NCBI RefSeq assembly: GCF_003144195.1
Contig: NW_020290003.1
Location: 421,700-485,699 of the forward strand
Origin: Ceraceosorus guamensis
Taxonomy: Eukaryota > Basidiomycota > Exobasidiomycetes > Ceraceosorales > Ceraceosoraceae
Reading direction: 5' to 3'
Length of the DNA stretch: 64,000 nucleotides
Part shown: positions 35,342-47,804 of the stretch, in pieces
Layout: the number at the start of each line of letters is the position of its first letter
How positions within the stretch are numbered: position 1 is the stretch's first letter
The notes under the pieces: generated by a model
The model's database searches: none
The model's input: only the letters and a program-made list of their open reading frames with translations
Told to the model about the DNA's origin: nothing
Position numbers and translations under genes: made by a program

Positions 35342-36433
35342 CTTGGTGGGTGTATATGTGTGTGTGTGTAAGCGCGCGCGGAGGAGGAGTCGACGTGCGC
35401 AAGGGTCGAGCGGAAGGAAAGGAGTGAGGCGGACGGTGGTGGCAGATGGGATGCAATGGGACTGTTGTTGGGCAGTGGTGGAAGGGAAGCGTTGAATGCC
35501 CAAGTCGTCTTTGAGCAGAGTGGCTGGAAACATCATCATCGCAGGACCGCATCAGCCATCGGCATGCAAGACCCCCCAGTCAGCTAGCTGTGACTTGACG
35601 TTCGTTGCCGCACACACCGTATCGGGCATCGCGGGCGCAACCGGTGAAAGCTACATCAGTGAGTCGCGAGTTGGTCACGAGTACCGCGCGCGTTGCGCTG
35701 CTGATCATGCCGCCTGTGCTTCATAGATGCCTGCTGCATGTCCGTTCGCATCATCTCATCTGCCTGCCTGCCTGCCCGCCTGATGCATGCATGCAACATC
35801 ATCAGCAGAAAGCCTCGGCCATCTGATCGCAGCCATGCCATGCCAAGCGCGGGCTGGACAGGTGCACAAAGCGCGTCGGCGGGGGCGCAGGCTCGCATCA
35901 CGCGAGGCGCGCATCGCACAACAAGCACGCACGTGGAGATTAGCTGATCCTGGAAAACGGCTGGGAGAGAGGGTGCAACCCCCCTGGTTCATCGTCATGT
36001 CCGAAAGCCGAGGTGTCCAATTGAATGGATTCGTTGTGCGCTCAATCGTGATGGTACGTTTGCTTGACTGGCTCTCGGGTAATCTCCCATCACACAATCT
36101 GAATCGATCACCGGACCGCGCACAGGGCTTCAAGCACTCGATAGTGGGCCACAAACGTCATCGGCGAGTGAGCGTTCATCGACTGCCTTTGGTAATGACC
36201 GCTCAGAGCAAGGTCCGCTCTCACCAACCGACTCAATCTCAAATCGAAGCCGCACCTCGAGCGCCTACAACAACTTTTCGCTATGATTGTGATCATGACA
36301 ATCCAGGGAATGGTGACTAATATACAGAATTTGCGAGGCGACGTGCAGACGAATGCTGGAGTGTTGTCACGAGGCGATGATGAGACATGAAGTGATCGAA
36401 GGAAGATGATTCGATGTGCGGCAACAGATAAGC
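35342..36433. other. Intergenic, ETF alpha promoter side
   Basis: About 1.1 kb between the ETF alpha start and the stop of the ZIP transporter gene, both on the minus strand. It holds a short (GT)n run near 35354, a (CTGCC)n-like patch at 35758-35782 and a TGCATGCATGCA palindrome at 35784-35795. No gene was recognised. Confidence 0.5.
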
Positions 36434-38129
36434 TCAATGTCCATGGTGGCCCACCAATCCTTGTAAAGCTTTGGGAAGCATGCTACCGAGCAGCAATATA
36501 GCTATGCGTCCCGTGCGTCCAAGCAGCGGTCGTCTTCTCACCACCGACGACTCGGCAGAGAGTGGCGCTCGTCTGCGGGGATTGCTATTGCTAGGTGCCG
36601 AGCCCACACCACCAGCTTGACCGTTGGAGCGACTTTGGCTGCTGACTTCTTCTTGGTCCGCAGATGGCGCCGTGGCGTGGTTCACAGCGTGCATGGCCAC
36701 AAAGAGGAAGGTGCCTGCGCTGAAAGTCAATGCCGTTCCAATGTGCTCGGCGGCAATGCCACCTCCCTGCGCTGGCTCATTCCGCAGGAATACAGATAAC
36801 ACACCGTACGCTGTGCGACAACAAGGCGTACCGAGTCAGCTTCTACGGGCTCCCCGCAACGCGAGACGTGTGAGCCTCTACGCACTGATAATGGCCCCTA
36901 GAGGCGTGCTGAGTGCGAAGATCAAGATGGCTTGCCTGATAGCCCTTCTGTGCAGCTTTTGACCGATCAGTAGAGTACACAAACCAAACGCGGCCGGCTG
37001 TGCGTGTGTGGAACACCGCCAAAGCAGATCCGGGCTGATTAGCAACAATGATCGAGGTCGTATATAACGAGACGGGTCGCGACCACGCTTGCTCACAGCT
37101 TTGTGAATCATGATTGCTAGCCATACGATGACACGCAGAGTTTCGTCTTCACTTCCTGCGCTCGCCCCCATAGCGATGCCATCAGCAGCGGCGTGAATGA
37201 CCAGTCCCGCAACACTGGCGAACGCTGCTCTAAGGCCTCTAGCTTGCGTGACATTTTGGCCCCTATTTGCGCTGCCTGAAGATTCTGAATGGGTAGCAGT
37301 AGCAGCAGATCGGTGGTAATCTGCTGGAAGAGTCTCGGGTGATGACGTCTCGTCTTCACAACCGACTGCCTCTGGATCGTGCGCACTGCTTCGCCTTTCC
37401 AATCCCGGCGAGGCAATGCCTTTGGCGGCTTCCACAGCGACTGACGCTGCATCTTGACCAGCGTGGGAGTAGCACAATGAGCCCGAGCGGGTCAGTCGCC
37501 ACGATTCTGGCCTGGGCAATCTAGCGCGCTGATTTTCTGTGCCATGCGAGGGGGCTACATGAGCTCCTGGCGAAGCGATCTGATCGATGCTACAAAGTCG
37601 CGCCTCCCAAGTGGTCAGCATGCAGGCCAACTCGACTCACTGCTCTCACCTCCGCGCCAAGCCGGAGCTCAGGCGCGGGATAACAGTCAACTCACATGAA
37701 CATGATCATGAAGCCCGCGAGGATAGCTGCCCCAACCGATGCCTCTGCATCGATGGATTTTGGCGAGTCCGCAGCAGCCTTGAAGAGACTGCCGCCGCCG
37801 CCTCCTCCGCCGCCCAACAAACCGCCCAGAGCGAAGCCATGTTGCCTTTCAAGGCCTTGCGTCGATACGCTCACTTCCATTCGGGTATCGCGACGATCGA
37901 AGGCTAGTGCTCCATTCTGAACAGCATACTGCGCTCTGAAAAGAGCCGAAACGCCCTCTGGCAATACGACGGTTGTAGCAGCTCCAAGCAGCAGTCCCGC
38001 TCCTAGCACTTCCAATATCCTCAATGAGTACTTAGATAGAGGCAAGTGAAGAGGCAAAAGACCCACCAAGAAGGTGCCCACTGCCATGAGCCCGCATGGG
38101 ATGAGCAAGAAAGTGACGCTGCTGCTCAT
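36434..38129 (-). CDS. ZIP-family zinc transporter, SLC39A9/Atx2-like
   Basis: Minus-strand exons 38129-37696, 37589-37097, 36997-36886 and 36810-36434 close in frame (471 aa). ZIP9-type proteins move Zn2+ (or Mn2+ in yeast Atx2) out of the Golgi/secretory lumen into the cytosol. N-terminal helices are MSSSVTFLLIPCGLMAVGTF and ILEVLGAGLLLGAATTVVLP, the latter ending in the family's LPEG. A long, variable cytosolic loop with a Gly8 run follows, then the metal-site helix GLVIHAAADGIAMGA. HKAPAAFGLCTLLI and the last helices (AGTFLFVAMHAV, IAILLLGSMLPKAL) complete the fold; the protein ends GHHGH. An in-frame ATG at 38219 would add 30 residues, but 38129 opens directly on helix 1 and is preferred. 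Confidence 0.88.
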
Positions 38130-39276
38130 CGTCCGATATTTTCTGGGGAGAATGAGCGATGAGGTGGAGCAGCACGCGTCGTCTGCGCAGGCTTCGGGAG
38201 CAAGAAGCGAGAGTACCACGAGATTGGCCGCTGCTCGGCTCGACGCTGATGAATTTCCGATCCGTGGAAGGGCTGTATGCTGTAATCGTGAATGTGTGAC
38301 CAGGCGACGAGGATATCGAGGAATGCGCCGATAGTGTAGGTGGTGGAGACACCTGTGACTCTCAAATCTTGTATGGTGCGTCGCTGATCACTTGGTCGCG
38401 CAGGTATGACCTTCGGGGCGTTGTCAACGTCTTCAATCAAATGAGGCGTTGTCAAAGTCTTGCGTCAAACGTGTGCGGAACAGTCACGAGATCATCCGGG
38501 AGTAAGTGCGCAAACGCATATATGCATCATGAGTCTCGAGCGAGTCAAGATTTGGGCCCCACGGCCCTTATCCTGTCGACCTGCAGGGTCGTCGCGTGCG
38601 GCTTGCTATACGAGCATTCAAAATTTGTAATCAAATCATAATGGAGCCTGAATTCGAGCCTACCACTCATCAAATTCAAATTCCAACTCAAACTCATGAC
38701 TCAAGACTTGACCACCGCGAGGGTCGCCCTACGCAGAAATCACGTGGTTGTGGCACAAACTAGACTTTGGCTTCCAGACCGAATCGAGAATGTTCGAAGC
38801 CCCTTCTTCACTGGGACTTTTCGCTATCTCGACTGCTTGTGTGAGAGTCCAGGCAAATTCGGTGGCCGAGCTTCAGAAATGGCTCGCGATTGATGACTTA
38901 GCTGGATGCTCCATCTACTGTAGCAGATGTTGACTGGCAACGAACTAATTCAACAATTGTGCCAAGGTTTGGATGTCACCACCAGTAAAAAGTCAAGAGT
39001 GACGGCCAGGCGCGGAAGGGCGTGGCGGGCGCGTGGATCCGCTCATGTCCTCATGCATCTCTCGTACGGCAAAAGTCGTGATCTGCGGCGACTGCATGCG
39101 CGAATGCGCGCGCCTGCTGTGGGGATTGCCACGTGGTTTGGGTTGTCTTGGTGGGCGAAGTGAATCAGCGAGCACAGAAGCGCGAGCGATAACTTCGAAG
39201 ATCCCTGCACGGCCACTTGCCTACTGTCACTTCATCCACCTTTTCTTCGCCAAGCCTCAAGAAATCCGGTCAATTC
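38130..39276. other. Divergent intergenic region, ZIP transporter / eS8
   Basis: About 1.15 kb between the ZIP (-) start and the probable transcription start region of eS8 (+). It includes AT-rich repeats around 38620-38700 (AAATTTG/CAAATT patches). No gene was recognised. The right end, CTTCATCCACCTTTTCTTCG at about 39230, is a pyrimidine tract of the kind found at ribosomal protein gene starts. Confidence 0.5.
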
Positions 39277-39513
39277 GTGCGTATCATCGGCATCAATGAG
39301 GGGCGGCGCTCAAGTCGCAGGAATGTTGCGCGAGGATGGACGAGCAGAGGGCGCAATGGGTTTCGCAGCATTTTTACCCGCGAGGCTGACGCAGATGTCT
39401 CTTCTTCACCTCTTTTCCCTCGTCATCTTCTCCGGACTGCTTCTCGCATGCGGCGTTCTTACCTGGTTGTCTCCTCGGTGTTTGCTTGCTGTTGGGCACA
39501 CTAACGATTGTAG
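39277..39513 (+). other. Probable 5' UTR intron of the eS8 gene
   Basis: The donor GTGCGTATC at 39277 and the branch/acceptor block CTAACGATTGTAG ending at 39513 frame a 237-nt intron. It ends three bases before the eS8 start codon. The CTAAC branch-site match is very good. Leader introns are common in fungal ribosomal protein genes; this one is inferred, not proven. Confidence 0.6.
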
Positions 39514-39516
39514 AAG

Positions 39517-40647
39517 ATGGGTCTCTCTCGTGACTCGCGCCACAAGCGCTCCCACACTGGTGCTCGCAGAGCCCACTACAGAAGTGAGTCCACTGGCGAA
39601 GCTAGAGCGCCTGGTCGACATTGTGGCAGCAAAGCATGGGGCAAGATGTTGGTTCGCAAGGGGCGCACGGATGGTGACTGAGGTGGAGGAAATGCAAGGA
39701 GGGAGAATGACGGCCACAGAGGAGATGATAGTTTCATCAAGGTGGAATGTGCGAGGACTCCGCATGATTTGCTTCAATATTGTCACGATTGGAAGCTGAC
39801 ACAAACGCTATCGCCACTTCGTATTTAGAGAAGCGCCAATTCGAGCTTGCGCGTCAAGCCGCCAACACCCGTATTGGCCCCAAGCGCATTCACGCTGTCC
39901 GCGCTCGCGGTGGTAACATCAAGCAGCGTGCTCTCCGTCTCGAGAGGTGAGTTTGGTCTAACCCAGACTGCGGTGAGATTGTGCGGAGCGGCGCCCACAC
40001 AGTCTCGAGGACAGCGAGGAAATAAACGGAGCGTTGAGGAGAAAGACACCATGGGTCGGTGCATGGAAGGAGTCGGTTTTGGAAGGGTGCTGCCAAGCGA
40101 GCCGCAGTGCATCGCATAGGCCCGGAGAAACGCAGCCTCCTTTCGTACTTGTTCGATTACGGCGCTGACGCTGTCTTCTCTGGCGATTTTTAGCGGCAAC
40201 TTTGCATGGGGCTCTGAACACATTACGGCCAAGAGCCGCATTCTGGGTGTCGTCTTCAACGCCTCCAACAACGAGTTGGTGCGCACCAACACTCTGGTAA
40301 AGAACGCCATCATCCAGATTGATGCCACTCCTTTCCGTCAAGCGTACGAGAAGCACTACGGCAAGCCCGTGACCACCAAGCGTCGCGCTGCTGGTCAAGG
40401 TGCCGCCGAGGCCAACGAAGACGAGAGCAAGAAGAGCAAGCACGTGCTCCGCAAGCTCGGCATCCGCGAGAAGACCAGCAAGCTGGACCCTCTCGTCGAG
40501 CAGCAATTCGGTGCGGGTCGTCTTTACGCCGCCATCTCCTCTCGTCCTGGTCAATCCGGCCGTGCAGACGGCTACATCTTGGAGGGCAAGGAGCTCGAGC
40601 ACTACGTTCGTCGTCTCCGTTCTCGTGGTGCTGCCAAGCAGGCATAA
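39517..40647 (+). CDS. RPS8: 40S ribosomal protein eS8
   Basis: Exons 39517-39583, 39829-39946 and 40194-40647 close in frame (212 aa). eS8 is a structural protein of the small ribosomal subunit. The N-terminus [20 protein letters not shown] is nearly invariant in eukaryotes. It is followed by [74 protein letters not shown] and the C-terminal [20 protein letters not shown], all in the expected order. Two coding introns of 245 and 247 nt are far longer than typical introns here, in keeping with ribosomal protein genes. No convincing box C/D or H/ACA snoRNA was found in them. Confidence 0.96.
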
Positions 40648-41304
40648 ATGCGGACAACACGGTTCCTCCTGTTGTTCCTCTTCTGTCACCCTGCCCAACC
40701 GGTTCGCCCACCTCGACTTCCCTGTACTATTCTACTCTCAGTTTATGCATCGATCAGCTGATTTGCTCACACAACCCGAGCATTCTTCTGTCGATCATCC
40801 TTGCGGTACGACAAGGTGCCCGAGGAAACCACTCATCCAAGCATGGGCGTCTGCTCATCGATGCGCCCATGCTCAGCTACACAACCATAAAGCCAAAATC
40901 GGACATCTACGCTTTCATGTCGATTGTCTTGACCAACAACACGCTCATGTCCCCAATGCAATGGTATCGATCCTGATCTGGATAGTGCTGAGATGTGTAC
41001 GCTCTTGCGTCAGAGGAGGCGGAGAGCAGCCTTGGCGTCACGTTGGCGTCACGTCGGCATGCTTAGGCATTGAGCGCCAAGTCATGCTTGAAGCACGGCT
41101 CTGACCGATTCTGACCCACTTTTGAGTGGATAAGCTGCAATCAAGTGACTGCTCAGTCTGACCTTCGGCCCGCGCTTCCGCTCGCAAAGCGAAGGCGGTA
41201 CACTTTGTCGCGCATGGTGTTAGGCAAGTCTGCCCAGTGCTCTTTTTCCGGATCATCGAGCACCTCACTGGCAGACAAGATGAATGGCCGAGGCGGACTT
41301 CTGT

Positions 41305-41321
41305 GGGGGGTGGGGGGGGGG
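41305..41321 (+). repeat. G-rich run
   Basis: A run of six G, one T and about ten G in non-coding DNA. It could support a G-quadruplex or simply be a slippage-prone homopolymer. Confidence 0.7.
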
Positions 41322-42885
41322 ATATCTAAAAAGAAAAGGCACGAATTCGAGTTGCGAGTAAAGAAAGAGGCTTGCATGCCTGCATGGCTGCATCCATGGC
41401 TTGCGAGGCGCAAATTTGCGAGGGACTCACGACTTTTGCGAAATTGAGACGTTGCGCGTGGGCTAGCTATAGCAAGCAGCTAGCATGCGTCGCCGGCGCG
41501 AGGGGGGCTGGCTGCCCCTTTTGCTGCTGAATGGGGCTTGCCATGCATGCATGGGGCTCAAAAAGGGCAAGTTTTGCCAAGAGTCAAAGAGGGTTGGTTG
41601 TTGATTGTCCTGAATGAGGAAACACGGATTGGATGAGAAGCTGCACTACGCGCATGCAGCGTGAATGAAAAATTGTGATGGATGATGGATGATGCCTGCC
41701 TGGATGAGCGGCGCACGAGCCGCCATGAAGCCTTATTGACAGCATTCGTGATTGGCATTTGTCTTACGGGGCGGGGGAGCAACGATAGACTCCTGACTGC
41801 ATGCATGCCTCCATTCACATCGCATAGACTCATCAAGACTTGACTTGACTCTGCGACTTGACCGATCGAGAAATATATACTCGAGACTTCCTCAAGACGC
41901 GCGACGGTGTCTCTACGCTCTCAAATCTGTGCCTGTTATACCCGTCGGTATGCTCATTTAATTCGAAGACATGACGCGCGCATTATTACGCGCCTCCCAA
42001 GCTTTTGTTACTGTGATTGTTCGACTCACGACTTATTGTGTGACTTTTGCTGAAGCTCTGGCACGCATGCGCGTGCCTGCCTGCCTACGCGTTCACGCAC
42101 GAACTCGCTCGTCGGCATGTGTTTGTGTTGTGCTTGCACCGCAACACGCAACACACCCCCCACACCAATTATATAATAGAGCTGGCTGGCATGTTAACGC
42201 GGGGGGACGCGTGCGTGGGCGGGCATATATAAAATAATTGCAATCGTAAATCAAGAATGTGGATCATCACGAATCACTTAATCTGAAAGAGCGTCGCTGA
42301 CGAGAGGCCGGCAGGGCAGGCAGCGCGCAGGCAGGCTTGGCGAAGTGTGGAATGTGTGGCTGATGATGATGACCTGCTGAGTCGGACTCAGACTGAAGAC
42401 TGCGAATAAGCCTAGCTTTCGGACTTGGATCGAGCAGACCGATTGCGGCAAGTATATGCTCATGAAGTGACTGCATACTCAGCAGCACTCCATTCTGATT
42501 CTTGCTGCTGGCATGCGTAACCATTCACGATTGGCGCGTCGCGTCTTCTCTTCTCTTGGCTCGGCGGCTTGTCTGCGGATGCTGCAGCCAGGGAATTCAG
42601 CAGGCATGGATCGCTCGCGCTGCATATACTGACAGGCAGGCACAACTCCACCCCCTTTCATTGCCTTTCTTGCCCCGCATCCAGATTGCCGACTTGCCAC
42701 AATGTCGAGATCGAGAGCGAGGAGATGAAGGAGTGACGAGCGGACCCGTTCAGACACGCACGCATGGAGGACTTGCCGATGCCGCCGGAGGCGCGTGCAG
42801 GTCATTCATTCACTTGACTCACATCGCTCTCGATGCACACCAAGAGCAAGAGATGGCAGGCAGGGCATGGCTTTGTCATATAGCG

Positions 42886-42916
42886 GCGGCAGCAGCAGCA
42901 GCAGCAGCAGCAGCAA
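42886..42916. repeat. CAG trinucleotide run
   Basis: GCGGCGG followed by about nine GCA/CAG units in intergenic DNA upstream of the small secreted protein gene. It is not in a supported reading frame. Confidence 0.8.
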
Positions 42917-43426
42917 TTGAACGCTCAAGCCCCACATGTACTCTGTAAATATCACCGCACACGTACACACACGATGCCGAAAGGGAGCCGGTGATGAGAC
43001 AGCCGTCAATCGTCACCTGTCTCGCAAGGCCCATGCTGGCAGGTTGGGCACTCGACCAGCAGCAGCGGACCCCGCCGCTGTCAGCAGCTAAGCTCGATGC
43101 TGGAACGCGGCATTGTATGTCCGCGTATAGATGACTTGAGTTCTGCGGTGCAGCGACGACCCTGAGGGCAGGGCACCTACGTGGTGTGGCGATTCATTGG
43201 CTCGCGGTGACGCCCACACTTTCGCCCGTGGTAGCACTGCTGTCAGTCGTGAGTCAGAGTGAATGCACAAGTCACAGTGCGGATGGTGAGCCATGTGATG
43301 TATAAAGATCAGTCCGATAACCTCCTCAGGGAAGACTCCCCTTTCACATTCGTTCTTGCTGGCCCTATCATCGCCTCTCACCTATTTGCATCTGCACACC
43401 TCCTTCACCATCGCGAGCTTCGCATC

Positions 43427-44175
43427 ATGTTTTGCTTCTCGAAGACAGCTCTGCTCTTCGGCTTGGCAACACTGGCAGCGTCCGCTCCTATTCCCGTCAA
43501 GCGAGAAGTCGGCGTGCTGCAATGCGACACGGTATGGACGGGTACGCTGACCTTTGAAAGTTCCAGCAGCAGCAGCAGCAGCAGCAAGGGCAACGCCGGT
43601 TTCGTCGGTGTCAAAGACGGTCAAGGCTTGCCCGTTCTCGTCACCAAGAATGCGAATGCCGCCCTGACACCGGTGGAACCGCAACGATTCGACTTTCAAA
43701 GATGCACGAGCAATAGGACGCCTGGATTTATGGGATACGCAGATACCGATCAGGTCGTCTATGGACATTTGAGCCCCGTGAATGAAGAGGAAAAGTGCGT
43801 CACACGGACTGCCGAACGCTTCGTCAGCGATGGCTGCAGCTTGAGCGACGATAGGTGAGCATCTCCAAGACATCTACACTCTTCCACCACCTTTTTGCTC
43901 CCCCAACGCCATCCCACAAGAATCAGATACTGAAGTCAACTCCCCAACACCGCGCTGTCCTCCCTCCCCCCCTCCTCTCACGCAGTTCGCAATTGCTTCA
44001 GTATTTCAAGCTGAATGTGCAGAGCGGCAAATTGAGCTTCGTGGGCGTGGAAAAGTCAGCAGAGCCTTCTCGGCGCAACACAAAGTACGGCATCCAGATC
44101 AGCTCAAAGAAGCACGGCAAGGTGGCTCCAAGGAAGAATCAGCCAGATCAAGTGACGCTAAAGCTTTCCAAGTGA
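43427..44175 (+). CDS. Small secreted protein of unknown function
   Basis: Exons 43427-43854 and 43986-44175 close in frame (205 aa). The function is not recognised. The N-terminus is a typical signal peptide (MFCFSKTALLFGLATLAASA). PIPVKR then gives a Lys-Arg pair, a likely Kex2-type processing site near residue 26. The mature part has four cysteines (QCDT, QRCTS, EKCVT, DGCSL), enough for two disulfides, and a Ser9 run encoded mostly by AGC repeats at 43561-43589. The C-terminus is Lys-rich and basic. Length, signal and cysteines suit a wall-associated or effector-like protein, but no domain supports either. A T13-G-T15 tract follows the gene at 44258. Confidence 0.7.
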
Positions 44176-44788
44176 AGAGCCCAACGCGCTTCTCCCATCA
44201 CGGACCACATCTCATCGTCGTGCCCGGTCCCTTTCTATCCCCCCCTCCCTTCTGGGGTTTTTTTTTTTTTGTTTTTTTTTTTTTTTGCCTCGCGTCACGC
44301 CGAGACATTTTCTCCTCGCAAACGTCCACCAAGAACAGCTAGCCTCTCGCTGCAGGGCACATATGCCTTGGCGTCAAGACTTGTAATTCGATCTCCCACT
44401 GCTCCGCCCTCGACTCACGACTCACGACTCACGATCTTCCTTACGCACGCTCCGACACGTTTCTCCCCGAATCAAGACTTTTTGGCTCCTTATGATCTCC
44501 CTCCTACTGTAGATTTTCCGACTCCACGCAGCATCATATTGTTTCCCATACCTTCAGCACCCTCGCCCGTTCCGTCGTCTCTCGCTACCCCTACTTCGCC
44601 GCACGATAGGGGACCCGCCTCATTCCCACTCACACGGCGCGCAATCCGCAAACGAGGCCAACTTCCCGCCAGAATGTCTGAAATGTTCTGATTCACAATG
44701 GATACATGTGCTCATTATCGAATAAGGGAGCGCAGGCTTGAGCAGATTTCGGTGTCGACCTGTGGCTGAATCAGGCCCAGGAAGGTTG
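44176..44788. other. Intergenic between convergent genes
   Basis: About 610 bp between the ends of the secreted protein gene (+) and the arrestin gene (-). It holds a long T tract (T13, G, T15 at 44258-44286) and a tandem triple of the ACTCACGA 7-mer unit at 44413-44430. No gene was recognised. Confidence 0.55.
44258..44286 (+). repeat. Poly-T tract (T13-G-T15)
   Basis: Thirteen T, one G and fifteen T in a row, the longest homopolymer in the window, about 80 bp after the stop of the small secreted protein gene. Confidence 0.85.
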
Positions 44789-47700
44789 CTAAGCTTCGTA
44801 GCTAGGTGGACCATAGCCCGTCATGCGAGGCAAATCAGCATCTCGATGATCCGGCTGAGGATGCTCCGAAACTGGCCCAGCGTCGTCAGCCATGACCCGA
44901 GGGTCCAGGGCAGCGTTGGATCGGGGCTGCGCGAGCATCTCGTAGCCTTGCGGCGGTCCCCTGTGCTCTACACCGGGTGCAGCTTGATCTGCGTCGAGTG
45001 GGTACGCAGGTGGCAAGGCGTGCGCTTCATATTCGGGATGCCTAGAAAGCTCTTCAGTAGGATGGACACTTCTACGGTCGGATGAGTCATGCTCTGCATT
45101 TCGAGAACGCAAATCATACGTATTGTGCACAGCTGAACCTGAGTGTCGTTCTCCGCCTGGAGGAATGACGCCCGAGGGATGGCGCGGCATGCTGCGAGGT
45201 ACTTCATAAGGCGGAATACCGCCTCCGGCTGCAGTGCCGCGCGAAGAAGCAGGGCGACTACCGTCGACGTACGGGGGCGGTTGAGGTGTGCCATTGTTGG
45301 TGGGCGGAAGAGGTCGTGGCAAATCTCTGCCAGTCGCACCCACGGACGATGCAAAGCTCGGAGGACTGTGGCTCTGCGCCACGCCATGTCGCAAGGCGCG
45401 ACCAGATTCACCTGCCAAGTGCGAATAAGAGGGTTCTAATGATTGTAGCCTCCCATGATGCTGTGATTCTGACCATTCCGGCAGAAGTGGGGGTGAAGGA
45501 GACGTCTGGCCCACTGTGGCTTCCAGCAGCTCGCCAGTGTTCCATTGTCCGGGCATGCGTGGTCCAGACACTTCGACCAATCCAGATTGGGGCGACTGTC
45601 TAGCTCCGGAGCGGACTTCTAGATTGTCGCGAGGTGCATAGCCACTTAGATCTGAATCGAGTGGAGGTCCAGGGTCAGAACCGTGATGCGGGAGCATGGC
45701 CGCAGATCCAAATGCTGGCGGCAAAAAGGCTGCGTCATCCCCAGAGCGAGGGTCTGAGTGATGTCTCGGCATTGCTATGCCCACGCCAGCGACCTCTACT
45801 TCCAGGTCATCAATTACCTGCAAATCGTGCTGACTCTCTAGCAGACTGGGTGGTGGCTCTCCAGCGTGCTGCTCATTCCGTCTTGTAGCCACAGCGACGT
45901 CCATGGCTTGTAGAGCACTCCTTCTGAGGCTACTATCTGCACTGGAGCCGCTAGGATGTGCTAGAACATCCAAAAGCCGTTCAGCTTCGACCCTATCGGC
46001 CGACTCGTCAGAATCGCTGTCCTCGTCCAGACGTCGCCCTATATCCTCAAAGCCGTCGTACTCCTCTTCCGAATCGAATGACTCGAAGGGCAAGTCACCC
46101 TCGGCAGCGTAGGGCAGATCCAGGACACGAGCACTTGTGCCTGCCTGGGCTGCTTCTGCGTCCCTCACTGGATGCTTCTCGTTCACAGTGCGTCGAGCAT
46201 GCGGAACTTCAAGCGGCTCCGCTCCGTCCTCCGCAGGCGCTTCTGCTCCGGCAGCACCTGGGATGACAGTGATCTCCTTCTCTACGCCAACGTCTCTGCT
46301 TTCCGAACGTGCACCGCGCATGGAGATCTTGACCCTGACAATGAATGTGACGGTATGCGCCAGAGTCTCCTGCGTAATGCTCTCGCAACCACCACCGCCA
46401 CCTCTGCCGGCTCCAAATCCAGCACCACCGTGCGGAGCATCGTGATCGGGATGTGGAAATGGCATATTGACCCGTGCGAAAGGTGGATGCAGTGCCAAGC
46501 GTAGCAAGATCGGGCGGCTACTATTGAAACGGCAGAGCTTTCCCGATGTGGCCAGCAAGGCTTCCACGCGGCAGCTGTGGTCGGCTGCGGGAGCCAGCTC
46601 CTCCTCGTCGAGATGAGAAAGCGCGATTGTGGATGAGGGTCCAGAGACATCCTCTGCCAAGGCATATCCCGGTGCTTCGTCCAAGCCGGATGCTCTCCAT
46701 GTGCCCAGACTTCCTGCTACGTCAGCTCTCTGTTTCTGATGCTTGTGACTTTGATCGCCCTCCTGCCGTCTCGTGTCGCGCACGTGAATTACGCGCGCTA
46801 GTGTGGCTTCGACAGCTCTTAGACGCAAGGCCTTTTCGCTTTGCAGGCCGGTAGGTAGAGGCGGAATGCGTATCCGTATGTCTATTGGCTCTGCGCGACG
46901 GAAGAGAGTACGAGCCAGCTGAATAGACAAGGGCACCGGCTCTGTGAGCCGCCACGTATGGGGTCTGAGCTTGCTGGCGCTCGAGCTGCCCTCAGGTTGG
47001 AGATTCAGATGGCTGTTGAGGTGTTCTGCGTTTGCGGATGCGACGATGTTAGCCAACGGACCTGGTGGACTGTACCTGGTGAGATGCACTGGCGCTCTCT
47101 TGAACACATCGGGGCTCGACATCTGGCGGACCGCTGGCACTAGCCGCGCTTCGAGTGCATAAGTGATCCCGCCCTGGGGCAGATGTATGCAGTGAGGCAG
47201 GTCGGGCGTGAGAGGGAACGTGAATGGCATCGTTGATGGGATCTGTGCCGATTCAACGTATGCTGCCGATTCGCGAGACGTTGAAGCTACTGGCGGCGTC
47301 ATGGCTGCTGGCGGCGCGGACCAAAGCGTCTGCTGAGCGCTGAAGAGCTCTACTCGCTCGCTCGTAGTCGTCTCTTCAGCAGTCAGAGATATTGTGCTAA
47401 GAGTTAAAGGGCGTGTACATGAGCTCTATCCCTCGTTGGTTGCCATGTATGCGCTCGACTTACCATTTCGCGTACTTGCCACTGGCACGTATTGCGGGAT
47501 CCAGCTTGACTAGAACATCGCCCTTGATCCAAGATTGGAACCCTTCCAAGCCGAGATAGCCCACCTGAAAGCTCGTCGCGTCTGCTCGAGGCGCAATGTC
47601 GAAGAAGTTGTCTTCAAGATAAGGAGACAGGGGCAGCTGAGGCTGACTGGAGGAGCCAGCATCATGATCGATGAGTGAGGTGGTGCTGGAAGATTCTGCG

Positions 47701-47804
47701 CCGTGTACTTGGTCGTAGCGAACAGGCAGATGGGTGTATACAGGCGGAGAAGGATCCGCATCCGCATCTGATGGCGGAGGTGGAGGCGTCGGAGGTGGCA
47801 ACAT
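44789..47804 (-). CDS. Alpha-arrestin (ART-type) ubiquitin-ligase adaptor
   Basis: Exons 47804-47464 and 47396-44789 on the minus strand close in frame (982 aa). Alpha-arrestins recruit Rsp5/Nedd4 ligases to plasma-membrane transporters for endocytosis. The arrestin fold is indicated by FQSWIKGDVLVKLDP, ASGKYAKC then TISLTAEETTTSERVELFSA, FTFPLTPDLPHCIHLPQGGI (N-lobe), and EPVPLSIQLARTLFRRAEPI and similar in the C-lobe. Four PPxY ligase-binding motifs are visible: PPVY near the N-terminus, PPPY, PPAY, and PPSY immediately before the C-terminal GluAla. The last 400 residues are otherwise disordered and Ser/Pro-rich. Arrestin-fold assignment is from motif pattern; the cargo is unknown. It is divergently transcribed from the cyclin gene. 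Confidence 0.82.

Larger units (their letters stand above)
40648..43426. other. Long intergenic stretch, 2.8 kb
   Basis: No recognisable gene between eS8 and the small secreted protein gene. It contains a G-rich run (41305-41321), TGCATGCA palindromes at 41542-41553 and 41798-41808, ACTCACGAC-type 9-mers at 41425-41433, 42024-42032 and 43246-43254, an AT-rich stretch near 42170-42240 and a CAG run at 42886-42916. Confidence 0.5.

Noticed and set aside
39584-39828. Possible box C/D snoRNA (ATGATA ... CTGA) in eS8 intron 1
   Set aside because: The C box matches the RTGATGA consensus poorly and no terminal stem is evident.
39958-40698. Long open frame (246 codons) on the minus strand opposite ribosomal protein eS8
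   Set aside because: It lies antisense to a highly conserved coding exon, shows no recognised domain, and is explained by the GC-rich codon use of the eS8 gene.
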